From assembly GCA_045837725.1 (NCBI GenBank), contig JBEWZL010000163.1:1-64000 (forward strand): a DNA stretch of 64,000 nt, in the 5' to 3' direction. Under the pieces are notes generated by a model. It did no database searches, was not told the origin of the DNA, and saw only the letters and a list, made by a program, of their open reading frames with translations. Origin of the DNA: Vermamoeba vermiformis. Lineage: Eukaryota; Tubulinea; Echinamoebida. Numbering within the stretch: position 1 is the first letter of the stretch; each line of letters begins with the position of its first letter. Made by a program: the position numbers and the translations under genes. Of this stretch, positions 22,910 through 33,826 are shown piece by piece.

Positions 22910-23290
22910 AGTTGGTTAGAAAATTCTGTGGTTCCAATCACTACTTTGAGCTTCAGTTGAGAAGAAAAAAAAAACATTAATGCATGTGAAGAAAACTTAA
23001 AACAAACAACAATTCACTGCTTGTGCATCAATCTGTGAGTAAGGATTTGAAATTGCTTAAATTGATTTTAACATAAAAAGTAATTTTGTTCCCATTCCCA
23101 ACTTATGTTCTTGAGTTTGAGAACTACAGGACTTATTCAATGGTGAAGCAGTTATCCTAACGCAATCTCATCGGACTGCCAGATCTGCCAGTACAACTGG
23201 CAATTGTAACCAATCCTTAATTGATTAGTTCGGAAATTCCGTGTAAGATCAGTTGATTTCTGTTAAATAGCTCATAATAATTTAATATTC

Positions 23291-23337
23291 ACATCACATC
23301 CACCAAAAAAATAATTGAAAAAATAAACAAAAATTAA
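23291..23337 (-). promoter_or_regulatory. Cluster upstream element, part 2 copy B (inverted), before second GT7 gene
   Basis: On the minus strand it reads TTAATTTTTGTTTATTTTTT, CAATTATTTTTTTGG, TGGATGTGATGT, nearly identical to copy A with one small insertion. It lies about 95 bases before the ATG at 23433, inside an otherwise featureless 520-base spacer. Confidence 0.5.
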
Positions 23338-23432
23338 CCCAACCAACCAACCAGTCAGGCTGTCTGAAAGTATTAAATTTCATTTTATTTATTGAGTAGG
23401 CCAGTCACTTACAATATAAACTAATAGTTGCA

Positions 23433-24188
23433 ATGTCCCACAAGTTAGCAATTGTTGTTCCTTACAGAGACAGACGTCAGCACTTGGAAAGATTCATCCC
23501 ACATTTCCAGAAATTTTTCTTGGGCTCATCCATTGTCTATCATATCTTCATAATTGAACAAACAGACTCAAAACGCTTCAACAGAGCTTCGTTATTAAAC
23601 ATTGGGTGTAAAATAGCAATGTCTCAAGGATTTGACTATTTTGCACTCCATGATGTTGATACTCTGCCTTCTTCAAAAACTATTGATTATTCTTACCCTC
23701 TTTGCCCCAGGCACTTATATGGTCCAAAAACCACAGCAGGGGGTGTAATGTTGATAAATTCTGCCGATTATCTAAAATGTAATGGAATGTCTAACAAGTA
23801 TTTTGGCTATGGGAGAGAAGACTTTGATTTTAGAAAAAGAATGGAAATAGTTGGTCTTTCATTTGATCAGTCTCAACACGTTGAACGTGTTGACTCTAAT
23901 GAGCAGCATGAAATAGAAGTTTCTGGCTGGATTTTACTTCCTCATAAGCACTCTTTTTTGTACAATGAGGGGAGGTTTACTCCTGAAGAGATTGCTGCCC
24001 TTGAGAACGGAACAGAAGGTTCAGACTTTGTGATCGAGCGTTTCCAACAGTCTGACAATTGGATTGTTTTTAAATACTTTGAGGAAAATCCTGACCTTTT
24101 CAAAGAAGATGGGCTGTCATCTCTTTGTTATAAAGAGATGTTTATGTCTACTCAATCTAATGTAACAACAGTAGGGGTCGAACTCTAG
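23433..24188 (+). CDS. GT7 family glycosyltransferase 2
   Basis: An intronless gene of 251 residues with the same layout as the first GT7 gene: LAIVVPYRDRRQHLERFI, FNRASLLNIGC, LHDVDTLP (DxD), GGVMLINSADYLKCNGMS and YFGYGREDFDF, where GYGRED replaces the usual GWGxED. It has no membrane anchor. The two copies are clearly related but well diverged, so they probably have different donors or acceptors. As in copy 1, a short AT-rich shared element precedes it. Confidence 0.85.
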   Translation: MSHKLAIVVPYRDRRQHLERFIPHFQKFFLGSSIVYHIFIIEQTDSKRFNRASLLNIGCKIAMSQGFDYFALHDVDTLPSSKTIDYSYPLCPRHLYGPKTTAGGVMLINSADYLKCNGMSNKYFGYGREDFDFRKRMEIVGLSFDQSQHVERVDSNEQHEIEVSGWILLPHKHSFLYNEGRFTPEEIAALENGTEGSDFVIERFQQSDNWIVFKYFEENPDLFKEDGLSSLCYKEMFMSTQSNVTTVGVEL

Positions 24189-24650
24189 CTGTTTCAAGTA
24201 AAGTGTCAAAAAATTGAAATTATTTTCTTTAATGTGTAATCAATTATTACATCGAATCTATTCTTCAAACTGCCAGAACGAAATTGATCGTTACTATCCT
24301 TAAATTATTCAAACAAATGAGTTCAGCATTGACACTAGTTCTCGATATTCTTCTTCACTAATGCAATTCCCTGATACTAGGAACTTGATGTACCCATCAA
24401 AAAAATACAGGAGATCTTTTGCATTCAGTGATCAGTATTTCCAAGCATAAATTTTACGTTTATTGTAGCTATTTTTATAACAAGTATGAAATGCTTCTCG
24501 CATGAAGTTTTTGTATTCATACTTTCTGATTGATCTGATGTTGAGCCCTATGCAAAATATTTTATAAAGCAGAATACTTTTCAAACATGATCACAAGAAT
24601 TGTAAAACTTGTATTTATCTGTTTCGAAAACTACAAGGTCTTAAGACGAA
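24189..24650. other. Intergenic, nothing recognised
   Basis: AT-rich spacer between the convergent ends of the second GT7 gene and a small membrane-protein gene. No feature was seen. Confidence 0.5.
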
Positions 24651-25040
24651 TTATGATGATGATGCTCGAGAAGAGGAGAGGTAATCTGTTGATGAAACAC
24701 CCATTGGTAACAAGCTGCTTTTTGGGGTATACAAAGCTAGCACAAGAAGAACAACAATGCCAAGCATAACTGTTCCCCAGATTGCAACTAAAATTACAGC
24801 CTTTCGTTGTGGCACTGCATCACCCAAATGTGGCTTTCCGAGGCAGATCCCAAGAGTAGCGTTACAGTAAACATCAGGTATCTTTGTAGCCAACAAACAC
24901 GATTCATCTTTCACACAAGGACTGCACGTATTTTGAACACACTCAGCTGCAAAAGCTTTGCAATCAGATGAAGATGAGCATGTTGGAAATGTAAAAACAA
25001 GAGGGAATAAGAAAAGAGTCAGCAACAGAGAGTAGTGCAT
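24651..25040 (-). CDS. Small cysteine-rich type I membrane protein
   Basis: An intronless frame of 129 residues. A signal peptide (MHYSLLLTLFLFPLVFTFP) is followed by an ectodomain of about 60 residues with eight cysteines (CSSSSDCKAF, CVQNTCSPCVKDESC, YCNATLGIC), then a membrane segment (AVILVAIWGTVMLGIVVLLV) and a short serine-rich tail. No family is recognised; the cysteine spacing recalls small EGF-like or dickkopf-like modules only loosely. It is divergent from the 7TM gene at 25227, with 186 bases between the starts. Confidence 0.6.
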   Translation of the reverse strand: MHYSLLLTLFLFPLVFTFPTCSSSSDCKAFAAECVQNTCSPCVKDESCLLATKIPDVYCNATLGICLGKPHLGDAVPQRKAVILVAIWGTVMLGIVVLLVLALYTPKSSLLPMGVSSTDYLSSSRASSS

Positions 25041-25226
25041 TTTTAATCAAAAGACCAACAAAAAGTCAAGTGCAGAAATCCTGTTGTCCAAAACAGCAAG
25101 AAATATTTAAAGTTTGTAAACAAAAAGAATTTTTGTTGGTTTTTCAATTATTTTTGATCTGAATACCGTTGGAAAACAGATATTAGCAATTTTTCAGAAA
25201 AAAAATATTTGTTTTGTTAGAAACTG

Positions 25227-26658
25227 ATGCAATTACAAACACTGCAGAAAATGCATAACTGTTACATTTTAGTGCTTTTCTCCCTTATTGGCCTTGGAAG
25301 TGCGTATATGAACATTCAGAGTTCAGTCTTCAATGGAACACTTGCATCATGTAATTGGAATACCAAGGAAAACTTTACTGGAGTTATGTTTAATCCATAT
25401 TCATTGCTGGGTTACTCCAATATTGTTTTTTTGCCCGCTACATTTGGACTGTTAGATACTATAAAGAGCTTACAACAAGGTTTTCTGCCACAGGCTATTG
25501 TGCTAGTTAATCTCTTTCCAGGACCTCCTGGTTACGATCAACTTTCTGCATTTAAAATTGACGACTACAATATTTCCGTACCAATTATTAGTGTGGAATC
25601 AGTTGCCCTTGACATTTGGCTTAAAATAAATGGAACTGACACTGCACTTGCGGTAGAAATTTTTTATGGTAAAAATGGGGGGGTTATTTTCACTATCTAA
25701 CTTTTCTTTAGAGCCTAATCCCTGGATAGAAGTATCTCAAAGTGGTGGTTGGTACTTCTTGAACTATCTTTTAGTTGCAATTTGGGTGGCAGCCCTTGTA
25801 CTGGCTATTTGGCGCTTGGTTCAATTTCTGAAGGCACTTGGATGGAGGTTTTCAGTAGCTGTTGTTAGTTTAGTACTTTGTGTGGTGAACTGCATAAGTA
25901 ACTAGAAAAGATACTTACTCTTTGCTTAATTAAAATAACCATTTCCTCCGTAGTGGACCTTGCATGGTGGGCTCCTGATCCAGCTTGGAGTGGCCGAGCA
26001 TACACAGCAGACATTCAGCTTATCTTTTTGACCCTGTCTATGTGCTTAGCAGTTGTAATTATTTTGATTTCCACTGTTTACTGGTACGTCTTAAATAATG
26101 ATCCCTTTAGAGAGACTAATCATACATTACAGGCATGAGCTAATTTCTTTAGCTGGAATTCAAGTTAAAACCTTTATTACTCAATTCCGTGTTCCTTTCT
26201 TGGTTGTATCCATTATTCTTCTCTCCTTTGAACTGGTGATAGAAGTTTTGAACACTGCACTTGGAGCATCGTTGTTTGTATTTCAAGTGAACATAGCATA
26301 CACTGCAACACTTGCAGCTACTGCTGGTGGAACATTCATTTACATTATCGTTGTTACCATCATGGTTTCAAAATACTTTAAAAAGAAAGGAGGAGATATG
26401 GAACGTGCAAAGATGACAACCATTCGCATGATTGTAAATATTTTTGCATGTGCACTAATGGTTGTTGCAATTATACTTGCTCTCAATAATCAAACAACTA
26501 CTCCCTGGGGAATGAAATACTGCTACTTCATTGGACATTTAGGGGCAGCAATTGGCACTTTAACAACTGTTTTAAGTGTGCAACCTCCTGCTAAATCTCA
26601 ATTAAAATCTACCACCGCTACTTCCATGGGTTCTAGATCAATCAATTCGAACAACTAA
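25227..26658 (+). CDS. 7TM membrane protein with secreted N-terminal domain
   Basis: Four exons (25227-25668, 25712-25897, 25954-26083, 26133-26658) read in one frame to give 427 residues. A signal peptide (YILVLFSLIGLGSAY) leads an ectodomain of about 130 residues with several N-glycosylation sites. The part FLPQAIVLVNLFPGPPGYDQ followed by ISVPIISV resembles a protease-associated (PA) fold, which is a weak call. Seven hydrophobic segments follow, from WYFLNYLLVAIWVAALVLAI to the last at FIGHLGAAIGTLTTVLSV, and then a Ser/Thr-rich tail. Topology resembles GOST/TMEM145-type or receptor-like proteins, but no family signature is certain. Confidence 0.6.
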
Positions 26659-27066
26659 ATTTTTACACATTCTTGGATTCATAACACTATCTGTTACTAC
26701 TATATTTAATAAACAAAAAGTAACCCAAAATACATGTTGAATATTATTAGGACTCTCAGGGGTATAAATGAAGGTCCTTGCAGTCATTGAAATTATACCA
26801 GCACAGATGGAACTAATACTCTAACAATTTGTAAAATCTGTAAAAAGAAAAAATTATTAGTGATATTCGCTTGCGTGGTGCGAATGTAATGATGATCGGG
26901 ATGAGGATTGGGTTTGGGTATGTCATTATTCGCCAAAACCCAGAGCACGATTACTTTATTTACTCCAAGGTACCCAAAAATGAAAATGGAAATGCTTACA
27001 CAATTGGACTGACACGTCTTTCCTAGACTAATTACAATTTTCTAAAAACTGATACAAAAACCTAAT
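26659..27066. other. Intergenic between convergent genes, nothing recognised
   Basis: It holds the 3' ends of the 7TM and ABC genes. AATAAACAAAAAGTAACCC at about 26708 is a weak match to one end of the repeated cluster element. Confidence 0.4.
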
Positions 27067-28815
27067 TTATTGAGTGTTGCTTCTATTACGAATGGATTCT
27101 GTTTTTGGTGGCTGTTGAAGCTTAAAAAGACTTGCAAACATTCCTTCCCTCTGCATTAGCTCGCTAAATTTACCCTGTTCAACAACTGATCCTGAATGCA
27201 ATACATAAATGTTGTCACACTTAATAACAGTGTTTAACCTGTGAGCCAAAATTAAAACAGATATTCCGAGTTTTCTCAACCCAATAATTGTTTCTTGCAC
27301 TTGGCGTTCTGCAATCGCATCCAATGCACTAGTTGGCTCATCCAAAAGTAGTAACTTGGGTTTTCTTAATAATGCCCTTGCTAAAGCAACTCTTTGTTTC
27401 TGCCCTCCAGAAAGCGTGGTTGGTTTTATGAAAGTTTTGTATCCTTCTGGTAACTCCATTATAGCATCATGAATTCCGGCTAGTTTAGCAGCATACTCTA
27501 CGTCATTGAGGGAGAACTCTGTAGCCCCAATACAGATATTATCTTGCAGAGTACCGGAAAAAATAAATGGCTCTTGAGGTACATATCCAATGTTAGATCT
27601 TAGGGTGTGTTCTGGAAGCTTCTTAAGATCAACACTTCCAAATGTTATTTCTCCTTCATAATTTTTATAAAAGTTTAACAGCAAACATATAATTGTGGAT
27701 TTGCCTGCTCCACTTGGTCCTACCAGAGCAACAACATTTCCTTCAGGAATACTTATAGAGACCTCTTTTAGAACTTGTTGACTTGAGTTCTTGTACTTAT
27801 AACTAATTGCATTCATTTCCAATGAAAAGTTAGTCAAATTTTCAATGTTTTCTGCAACACCTTCATTGGCATATTTAGTTCCTTCAATAGTGCCAAAGAA
27901 AGTTAAGGCAGCTTTTGATGCTCTGGTAAAATCCATGACTCTTATTGATAAATTCCGTATAACAAAATTGCAATTAATGACTGCTGTAACTAGCACTGAC
28001 ACCTGGCCAACAGTATTTTCTCCTTGTGACAGGGAATAGTAACCTAGCCAGGCCACCAAAACACAAACACCAGTTGAAAAAAGAGTCACCACTGAAGTTG
28101 ACATTGTTTGAATGCTTATGACTTTTCTTTCCACATTTTCCAACTTTTTTAGCTCTTCACCAAATCGAGAAGCAATGTCACTCTCAGCTGAGAACGCCTT
28201 CACTGATTTGATACCATTCAATGTTTCAGGAACAACAGAGACACTTGAGCTTAGAGCATTAAACCTTTGTATTTGAAGCTTTCCAGCTTTTCGTTGTGGA
28301 AACAGAGCAACAAAGAATACAATTATACCAATTCCTAAAACCACAACTCCATATTTCCAGTTATAATAAAATAACAGTATTACATAATACACAACATTCA
28401 AAGCTGCCACTGCAACCACTGGAACTGAATCTTTGGTGACATTTGCAATTACATCAACATCATTGGATATCGATGTTACCACACGGCCAACTACTTTTGA
28501 CTCTAAATCTTCCAAGCAAAGTGATAATAATGTAGTAAGCATGAATGCTCGAAGTTTCAAGGCCAGTTTGGAAGCATAAGAGCTAAAAATTAATAGAGAA
28601 AAAGACGAAACCAGAACAGAGAGTACCGTGTATCCAGCAAACAGATACAAGGTTATGTAAACAGCTTCTGTGGATACGCTTAGAGCGTCTATGTACATTC
28701 CAATTATGAAGGATAATCCAGGTAGAAGGGCTCCATTCAGTAGAGTTATACCTCCTCCTACTGCAAACAGAGATTTATTGGTATAAAGCGAGTAGGCTTT
28801 CAATAACCGGGTCAT
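27067..28815 (-). CDS. ABC exporter half-transporter (type I, ABCB/MsbA-like)
   Basis: An intronless gene of 582 residues from the ATG at 28815. The N-terminal half has the six helices of a type I exporter (for example SLFAVGGGITLLNGALLPGL). The ATPase half carries Walker A GPSGAGKST, Q-loop YVPQEPFIFSGT, signature LSGGQKQRVALARA, Walker B LLLLDEPTSALD and the H-loop LILAHRL, all intact. One half-transporter works as a homodimer to move lipids, peptides or drugs across a membrane. Its place among glycosyl- and acyl-type genes suggests export of the cluster product (inference). Similarity of style to bacterial exporters and lack of introns fit transfer or a very compact ancestry. Confidence 0.9.
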   Translation of the reverse strand: MTRLLKAYSLYTNKSLFAVGGGITLLNGALLPGLSFIIGMYIDALSVSTEAVYITLYLFAGYTVLSVLVSSFSLLIFSSYASKLALKLRAFMLTTLLSLCLEDLESKVVGRVVTSISNDVDVIANVTKDSVPVVAVAALNVVYYVILLFYYNWKYGVVVLGIGIIVFFVALFPQRKAGKLQIQRFNALSSSVSVVPETLNGIKSVKAFSAESDIASRFGEELKKLENVERKVISIQTMSTSVVTLFSTGVCVLVAWLGYYSLSQGENTVGQVSVLVTAVINCNFVIRNLSIRVMDFTRASKAALTFFGTIEGTKYANEGVAENIENLTNFSLEMNAISYKYKNSSQQVLKEVSISIPEGNVVALVGPSGAGKSTIICLLLNFYKNYEGEITFGSVDLKKLPEHTLRSNIGYVPQEPFIFSGTLQDNICIGATEFSLNDVEYAAKLAGIHDAIMELPEGYKTFIKPTTLSGGQKQRVALARALLRKPKLLLLDEPTSALDAIAERQVQETIIGLRKLGISVLILAHRLNTVIKCDNIYVLHSGSVVEQGKFSELMQREGMFASLFKLQQPPKTESIRNRSNTQ

Positions 28816-29479
28816 CTTGAATTTAATGCACACCTGGCATTTTAAGCTACCCACAATTGTGGCCACAAATGTTATTTAATTTAAATTATTGGAAGAAAAA
28901 CAGATGACCAAAAAATGGATGCGTATATTCTGAAGAAATTTTGACAGCACAAGTTAGGAGTTGATTTGCCTTATCCCCTCCCTGCTTTAGCCATCGAAAA
29001 ATATTCCGCTAGGGGAAAAATCTTCTTCCTATGATCTTGTCATCACATTATGTGCAAGCAATAAAATCATCAAGTTGCTCTTTTTAGTTTTTGGTGAAAT
29101 ACCCTTAATTTTGTTGTGCCTTGTCCTCATAATTAAAAGAAACGAGCACACCAAAACCAGAAAAAAACCGTAAAAAAAACAGGGACATCAGCATTCATCA
29201 ATACCTTCATGGCAAATTTTGGTGGTTACCGACTCAGCATTTTGCTGAAACTCTGAGCATAGCAAGATTTTACAGCAATGTGATTGATAGCAATTGTTTC
29301 TTAGAGAACAGGAATGAAGAATCCAAAGCAAAAAATCAACATAAAGTCAGACCGACCCAGTATACCTAAATATTTCAATATCCAGGGTTATTTAATAGTG
29401 TGAACTTAATTTTTGAGGGTTTTTTCAACGCTACTTTTTTTGGCTGTAAAGGCTTGATCATTTTTTGCAATATAGAGGA
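28816..29479. other. Divergent intergenic region, nothing recognised
   Basis: It lies between the start of the ABC gene and the start of the next gene on the plus strand, so it carries both promoters. No conserved element was seen. Confidence 0.5.
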
Positions 29480-30676
29480 ATGAGGACAGTAATCAACTAC
29501 TCAGCAACGAAATTAAAAGCAGCTCTTGACAAATTATGCCAAGATGAGAATGTTTGCCCCCAAAATATTTTGTACATGACGCTTGGAAACTCTCTACCAC
29601 ACATTATTAGAGATTTAAAAGAGTTTGGAACAAAAGGATTAGTTGTAATTAATGACTTTGAGAAAGAACTAGCCATGCTAATAGGTATGGGCTCAATAAT
29701 ACCAGTATGATGATAACCCTGAACTTAGGATGGCAGGAGTCGGACCTTTACGATTTTGCCCTTGTTCAAAAATCAGCCCCCAGGTTTCCCTGTTATGATA
29801 GTTTTAGGTGCTTTGAAGGAGAAATGTTGTGTACTGGATACAATATGGCTGCAAGCTCGTTTGGTACTGCTTTTTTAAGTTTGCAAACATTAATTAGTTG
29901 GTAGATGCACGCGTAGAAGTTTTATATTCAAAAAGATTAAACCAAAGAAATTACTGGTTTGGCAGCGGTAAGTCTCTCTATTATTATTACACAAAACTAA
30001 CAGAAAAAGATGGATCTGTGCTACTGGGGGCATGCAAGACTGCAAAAATCATCCTTGATGAGGTATACAAATAACTTGATTTATATTTAATTAAATATAC
30101 ATCAAATCTCAGGGTAATGATGCAATTTGTGGTCCGACATGCTACACTGGTGACATTCAACCAAAACTGTACAATATAGAAGGTACTATTATGTTTGTAA
30201 AACTGGTTTAACCCCAATCAGGCAAGACTTTCTTCTCAGTTCAGGCAGTAGGGTATTTCTCAACATGTTTTGGAATAAGATTCAATGGTAAAGAGATTCC
30301 AGTAATTGTAGGTAAGCAATGTGAATCACCAAGAACTCAATCCCTACTATAGAAAAACGAGAAAAATGAACAATTGTCCACTAGACTCCCTTTTTTGTAT
30401 CACATGATTTCAAGATCAATCTTGAGCAACAACGACAATGAAGATGTACATCTTACCAATTTGCAAGATGTGATGGATTTTCTTGACAAATTATGTGGAA
30501 CTCAGTTCCATATTGTCCACATAATGGTAGTTAATGGAAATAGTGAAGATAAGCAAAGGCTATCAGTAAGGAGGTTCATTGATTTTAGTGGAGGTTGTTT
30601 GAATTTGGTAGTTAACATGACTGGTTTACTCCGAGTAACAGCAATCTTGAAGCAAATTACAGTGCCAAAATATTAA
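29480..30676 (+). CDS. Uncertain protein, possibly a shortened ornithine/diaminopimelate-decarboxylase-like protein
   Basis: Seven exons (29480-29684, 29729-29863, 29905-29967, 30004-30062, 30113-30182, 30222-30307, 30353-30676) join in a single frame with introns of 36-50 bases, giving 313 residues, so the gene looks intact. Two parts recall fold-III PLP decarboxylases: NILYMTLGNSLPHIIRDLKE (like the IIYANPCK helix) and AICGPTCYTGDI with FNGKEIP (like ODC's GPTCDGLD and FNG). Most of the barrel between them is missing and no clear PLP lysine is seen (YSATK is a candidate). It could be a non-catalytic, antizyme-inhibitor-like relative, or something else. The last 100 residues match nothing I know. 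Confidence 0.35.
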
Positions 30677-31877
30677 ATGAATAAATAAATTAGATGCACT
30701 TTTGATTAAAATCAAATACCAGCGTCCTTAGCAATAGACCATCTAATCAATAACAATCAAGAAAGACTATCACAATCAAAAAAATAATGAAAAATAAACA
30801 AATATTAAGCTTGGGACTAAGGAAATCTTAAAACTCATCCCCACTACTGAAGCACTATATTCACTTGAATTACAGCTACAGATCTGTTTTGACGAGATTA
30901 ATTTCTATAAATTTGAATAACATGACATTATGCACTTGTATAGAGTTGTTGACCAATATAATTGTACATTTTGATGGTTATTTTGTTGTGGTAGTGATAA
31001 AAAATCTACCCCAAAAATTTATTCACGCTTATCGCGGCTTCTGTCCTCAATCCTCATCAATTATCAAGCAATTAATTAAGATTATCATTCGATAATTATA
31101 ATAATATATAAAGAAGCATAATTTATCAGTTTACTGGGAGTTTAATATTTTGAGGGTATTTTGGTGAGTATGCACTGTCTTGTCAAAAAAAAATGGTGAA
31201 AAAAAAATTCTATCGCTGATTTGAATTTGCTTTCCACTTAAGTGGATACGTGAAATTTCATTTAATGTTATTTGTAACTCTATGTTATGATTATGTGGCG
31301 AGAAATTTCCTGCTGGTCACATGTTTTTTACTTATTTGTAGGCAAGTTAAAATCGATTTAACTGTTAGCCTCCAATTGCTTTTTTTTTTGGGCAATTTGG
31401 AAATTAAGATTAATTTAAAGTAATTAATTAAATGGTGCGTGTTTGGAGGCAAATACTCAAACTTTTTAATATTTCAATTGCCTTAACTGGGAGAATGCAA
31501 AAGAGATATAACAGTATCCTTTGAGATAAGAATGTATAGATTGTTATCTAACTATAATAATTGAATGGATAGTGTATAGTTTATTTGTTCTGAATCAATC
31601 AAATAAGGTGTAAATATGGTTATATTTATAGTGTTGTGAGCCGAGATTAAACTTGAGATAAGTAATATCCTTAATCACGCCTGCTTCAGAAATTTTTTAA
31701 ATTAATTAAATGTACGGGAAAAATGATTAGCTCAAAGCAGTTGATAATGTGCTGTTAGAAAGGGGTTGGCAAGAATCAGCAGAACAGTATACAATTTTAT
31801 TCAATGCGATAGACAGTTTAACCAATGCCACAAATATGAAAAATTTAGGAGGCTCTTAAAATTTGTCTTGTCATCCA
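30677..31877. other. Gene-free AT-rich spacer
   Basis: 1.2 kb without a recognisable frame. It contains one inverted copy of the cluster element (30771-30807), and otherwise poly-A/T tracts and no repeat I could define. Confidence 0.5.
30771..30807 (-). promoter_or_regulatory. Cluster element, part 2 copy C (inverted)
   Basis: On the minus strand it reads TTAATATTTGTTTATTTTTC, ATTATTTTTTTGATTGTG, one or two changes from copy A. It follows the gene ending at 30676 and is not next to a minus-strand start, so it argues that the element may be a small mobile repeat rather than a promoter. Confidence 0.45.
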
Positions 31878-32789
31878 CTAAATATTTTCTCCTTCAAATC
31901 CAGCCAAGCACAGTATTGTTTTTGTGAAGTACTGCTTTTCTAAAGGTTTTTGAGTGAACTTAGGAAGCTGAGTAACCTCAGGAAAGTAGGATGTTACTTC
32001 ATAAATTTCGTGTGGCAGATGTGCAGTCATGGCACCACTCAAAAATGCCTTTCTCTTCTTTTCTAATTCTTCAGGTGAGGCAAAGCTACGAGGTGTCATG
32101 CATATGTACAAGCCTAGCCTGATCCCTTGAGGAATAATGGGCTCTTGACCCCAGTGAACTAATCTACTATCCCATAAGACAAAGTCTCCTTTTTTGCACC
32201 GCACTTTAATGGCAGGCGAATCAGAAAAGAACTTTGCAACTTCTTCACTGGAAAACATTTTGGTCCGAGAAGCTGTTCCATAGAATTCCCCATTGGAAGA
32301 AAAAAGGAAATCATGTTTCTTGTGGGACTTGGGAATTACATAAGTCCCTCCAGCTAATTCAGCTTCAGAGTCAGTTAAAGCAAGAAAGCCTTGTACACAT
32401 CCAAAGCCTGGCTTTGTTTGGTCAACATGTGGCCATGCCGGTCTAGCCTCTTCTGGCAATCTTGGGACAGCAACATTGCACCCATCAAAGCTCACTAGCA
32501 AGTCCTCTTCCGCAATATTCCATATTTTTGCAAAGATTGCCATAACATTTTTGTGTGTTCTTGCCTGCCACATGAAATTTTCATGACCAATGGAATGATT
32601 TAGTACCCCATATGCATAGTCAGGACTCAAACTTCTCTTCCAATCCAAAGGATCCTGGGTAATATTATATTTTGATTCTAAGTATTGCCATAAACAACCA
32701 GCAAAATAATTCACTTCTTGTTCTGTCAAAACAGATTGTACAACTGTAAATCCATTATCTTGTAAATCTTGCAAATGTCCACTGTCCAT
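31878..32789 (-). CDS. Phytanoyl-CoA dioxygenase (PhyH) family enzyme
   Basis: An intronless gene of 303 residues. PhyH enzymes are Fe(II)/2-oxoglutarate oxygenases that hydroxylate or halogenate small molecules. The iron ligands are visible as HVDQT (H-x-D) and the distal LVHWGQEP, followed by GIRLGLYICMTPR, whose arginine would bind 2-oxoglutarate. The start MDSGHLQDLQDNGFTVVQSV is the usual opening helix and strand of the family. Many bacterial secondary-metabolite clusters carry such an enzyme. It is divergent from the GT2 gene, with 128 bases between starts, so the two may be co-regulated. Confidence 0.85.
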   Translation of the reverse strand: MDSGHLQDLQDNGFTVVQSVLTEQEVNYFAGCLWQYLESKYNITQDPLDWKRSLSPDYAYGVLNHSIGHENFMWQARTHKNVMAIFAKIWNIAEEDLLVSFDGCNVAVPRLPEEARPAWPHVDQTKPGFGCVQGFLALTDSEAELAGGTYVIPKSHKKHDFLFSSNGEFYGTASRTKMFSSEEVAKFFSDSPAIKVRCKKGDFVLWDSRLVHWGQEPIIPQGIRLGLYICMTPRSFASPEELEKKRKAFLSGAMTAHLPHEIYEVTSYFPEVTQLPKFTQKPLEKQYFTKTILCLAGFEGENI

Positions 32790-32917
32790 TCTACAAATTG
32801 TTAAGGAGCAGAAAAATAGTTCACTTGAGTCAACCTATGATTTCCGTATTTCAGTAAACAAAAAAAAAACCTGCAATCAGGCTCACTGGAAGGATTTTAT
32901 TTTAAAACCAAAAAGAG

Positions 32918-33667
32918 ATGACAACTCATTTTGTTGTGGTGGTGACAGCTTATAACTGTGAGAATTACGTTGAAAAGGTTATTTCCTCTATTGGAAGCCA
33001 GAAATATGCCAATTTCGAGATAATATTCATTGATGATGCAAGCACTGACAACACGTATGCAAAAGCAAAATGCTTGGCCCTGAACAACATACACCTGCAC
33101 CAGAATTCGTCACGACAAGGCAGAATTTCCAACATAGTCAAGGCAGTTTCAACATGCAATGAAAAATCTGTTATTGTTCTAGTTGATGGGGACGATTTCC
33201 TTGCTGGTCCTGAAGTACTCTCAAAGCTGAATGAGGTGTACACAACGAAAGATGTATGGATGACTGTTGGAGGGCATGTGGTTGACCCTCCAATGGATTA
33301 CCCACCTGTAAAATATAATTTGTACTACTCTGCTGCAAATGACCAAAAAAGGAATTATAGGGACACAATATGGACTCAACCACACCTGCTAAGTTTCCGA
33401 GCCTCATTGTTTTGGAAAATAAATGACAAAGATATGAGGAATGAAGATGGGACATACATTACTGTTGCCACAGACTGTGCAATGGTGTGGCCAATGTTAG
33501 AAATGTCCAATGGAAGATACTATTCCTTTGTAGGGGAAGTTCTTTACAAATATAATACAGTAAATCCTCTAAGCTTACACTCTAAAGAGGAAAGGCGTAG
33601 AGAGCAGGTTGAGATGGAGCAGCAATTAAGAAAGATGAAACGTTACCCTCCCCTCGATAGTTTGTAG
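32918..33667 (+). CDS. GT2 family glycosyltransferase
   Basis: An intronless gene of 249 residues. GT-A fold enzymes of family 2 transfer sugars from nucleotide sugars. Motifs: VVVTAYNCENYVEKVISSI, EIIFIDDASTDNTY (nucleotide site), RISNIVKAV and VLVDGDDFL (DxD metal site). It has no membrane segment, so it should be cytosolic or peripheral. It has the typical look of a bacterial GT2. It is divergent from the PhyH gene. Confidence 0.85.
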   Translation: MTTHFVVVVTAYNCENYVEKVISSIGSQKYANFEIIFIDDASTDNTYAKAKCLALNNIHLHQNSSRQGRISNIVKAVSTCNEKSVIVLVDGDDFLAGPEVLSKLNEVYTTKDVWMTVGGHVVDPPMDYPPVKYNLYYSAANDQKRNYRDTIWTQPHLLSFRASLFWKINDKDMRNEDGTYITVATDCAMVWPMLEMSNGRYYSFVGEVLYKYNTVNPLSLHSKEERRREQVEMEQQLRKMKRYPPLDSL

Positions 33668-33826
33668 CTCTGCATAAAACTTCTGATATTGCAAACAATT
33701 GATTATTGTTTTTATTCTGTTAAAAACTGACAATTTTGTGCCAATTAATAATATTGTTAAACCTCTTGCATCTGCAACATTCAATTAGCAGGCAATAATA
33801 AGCTATTTCCATAATCTATAAACTTC

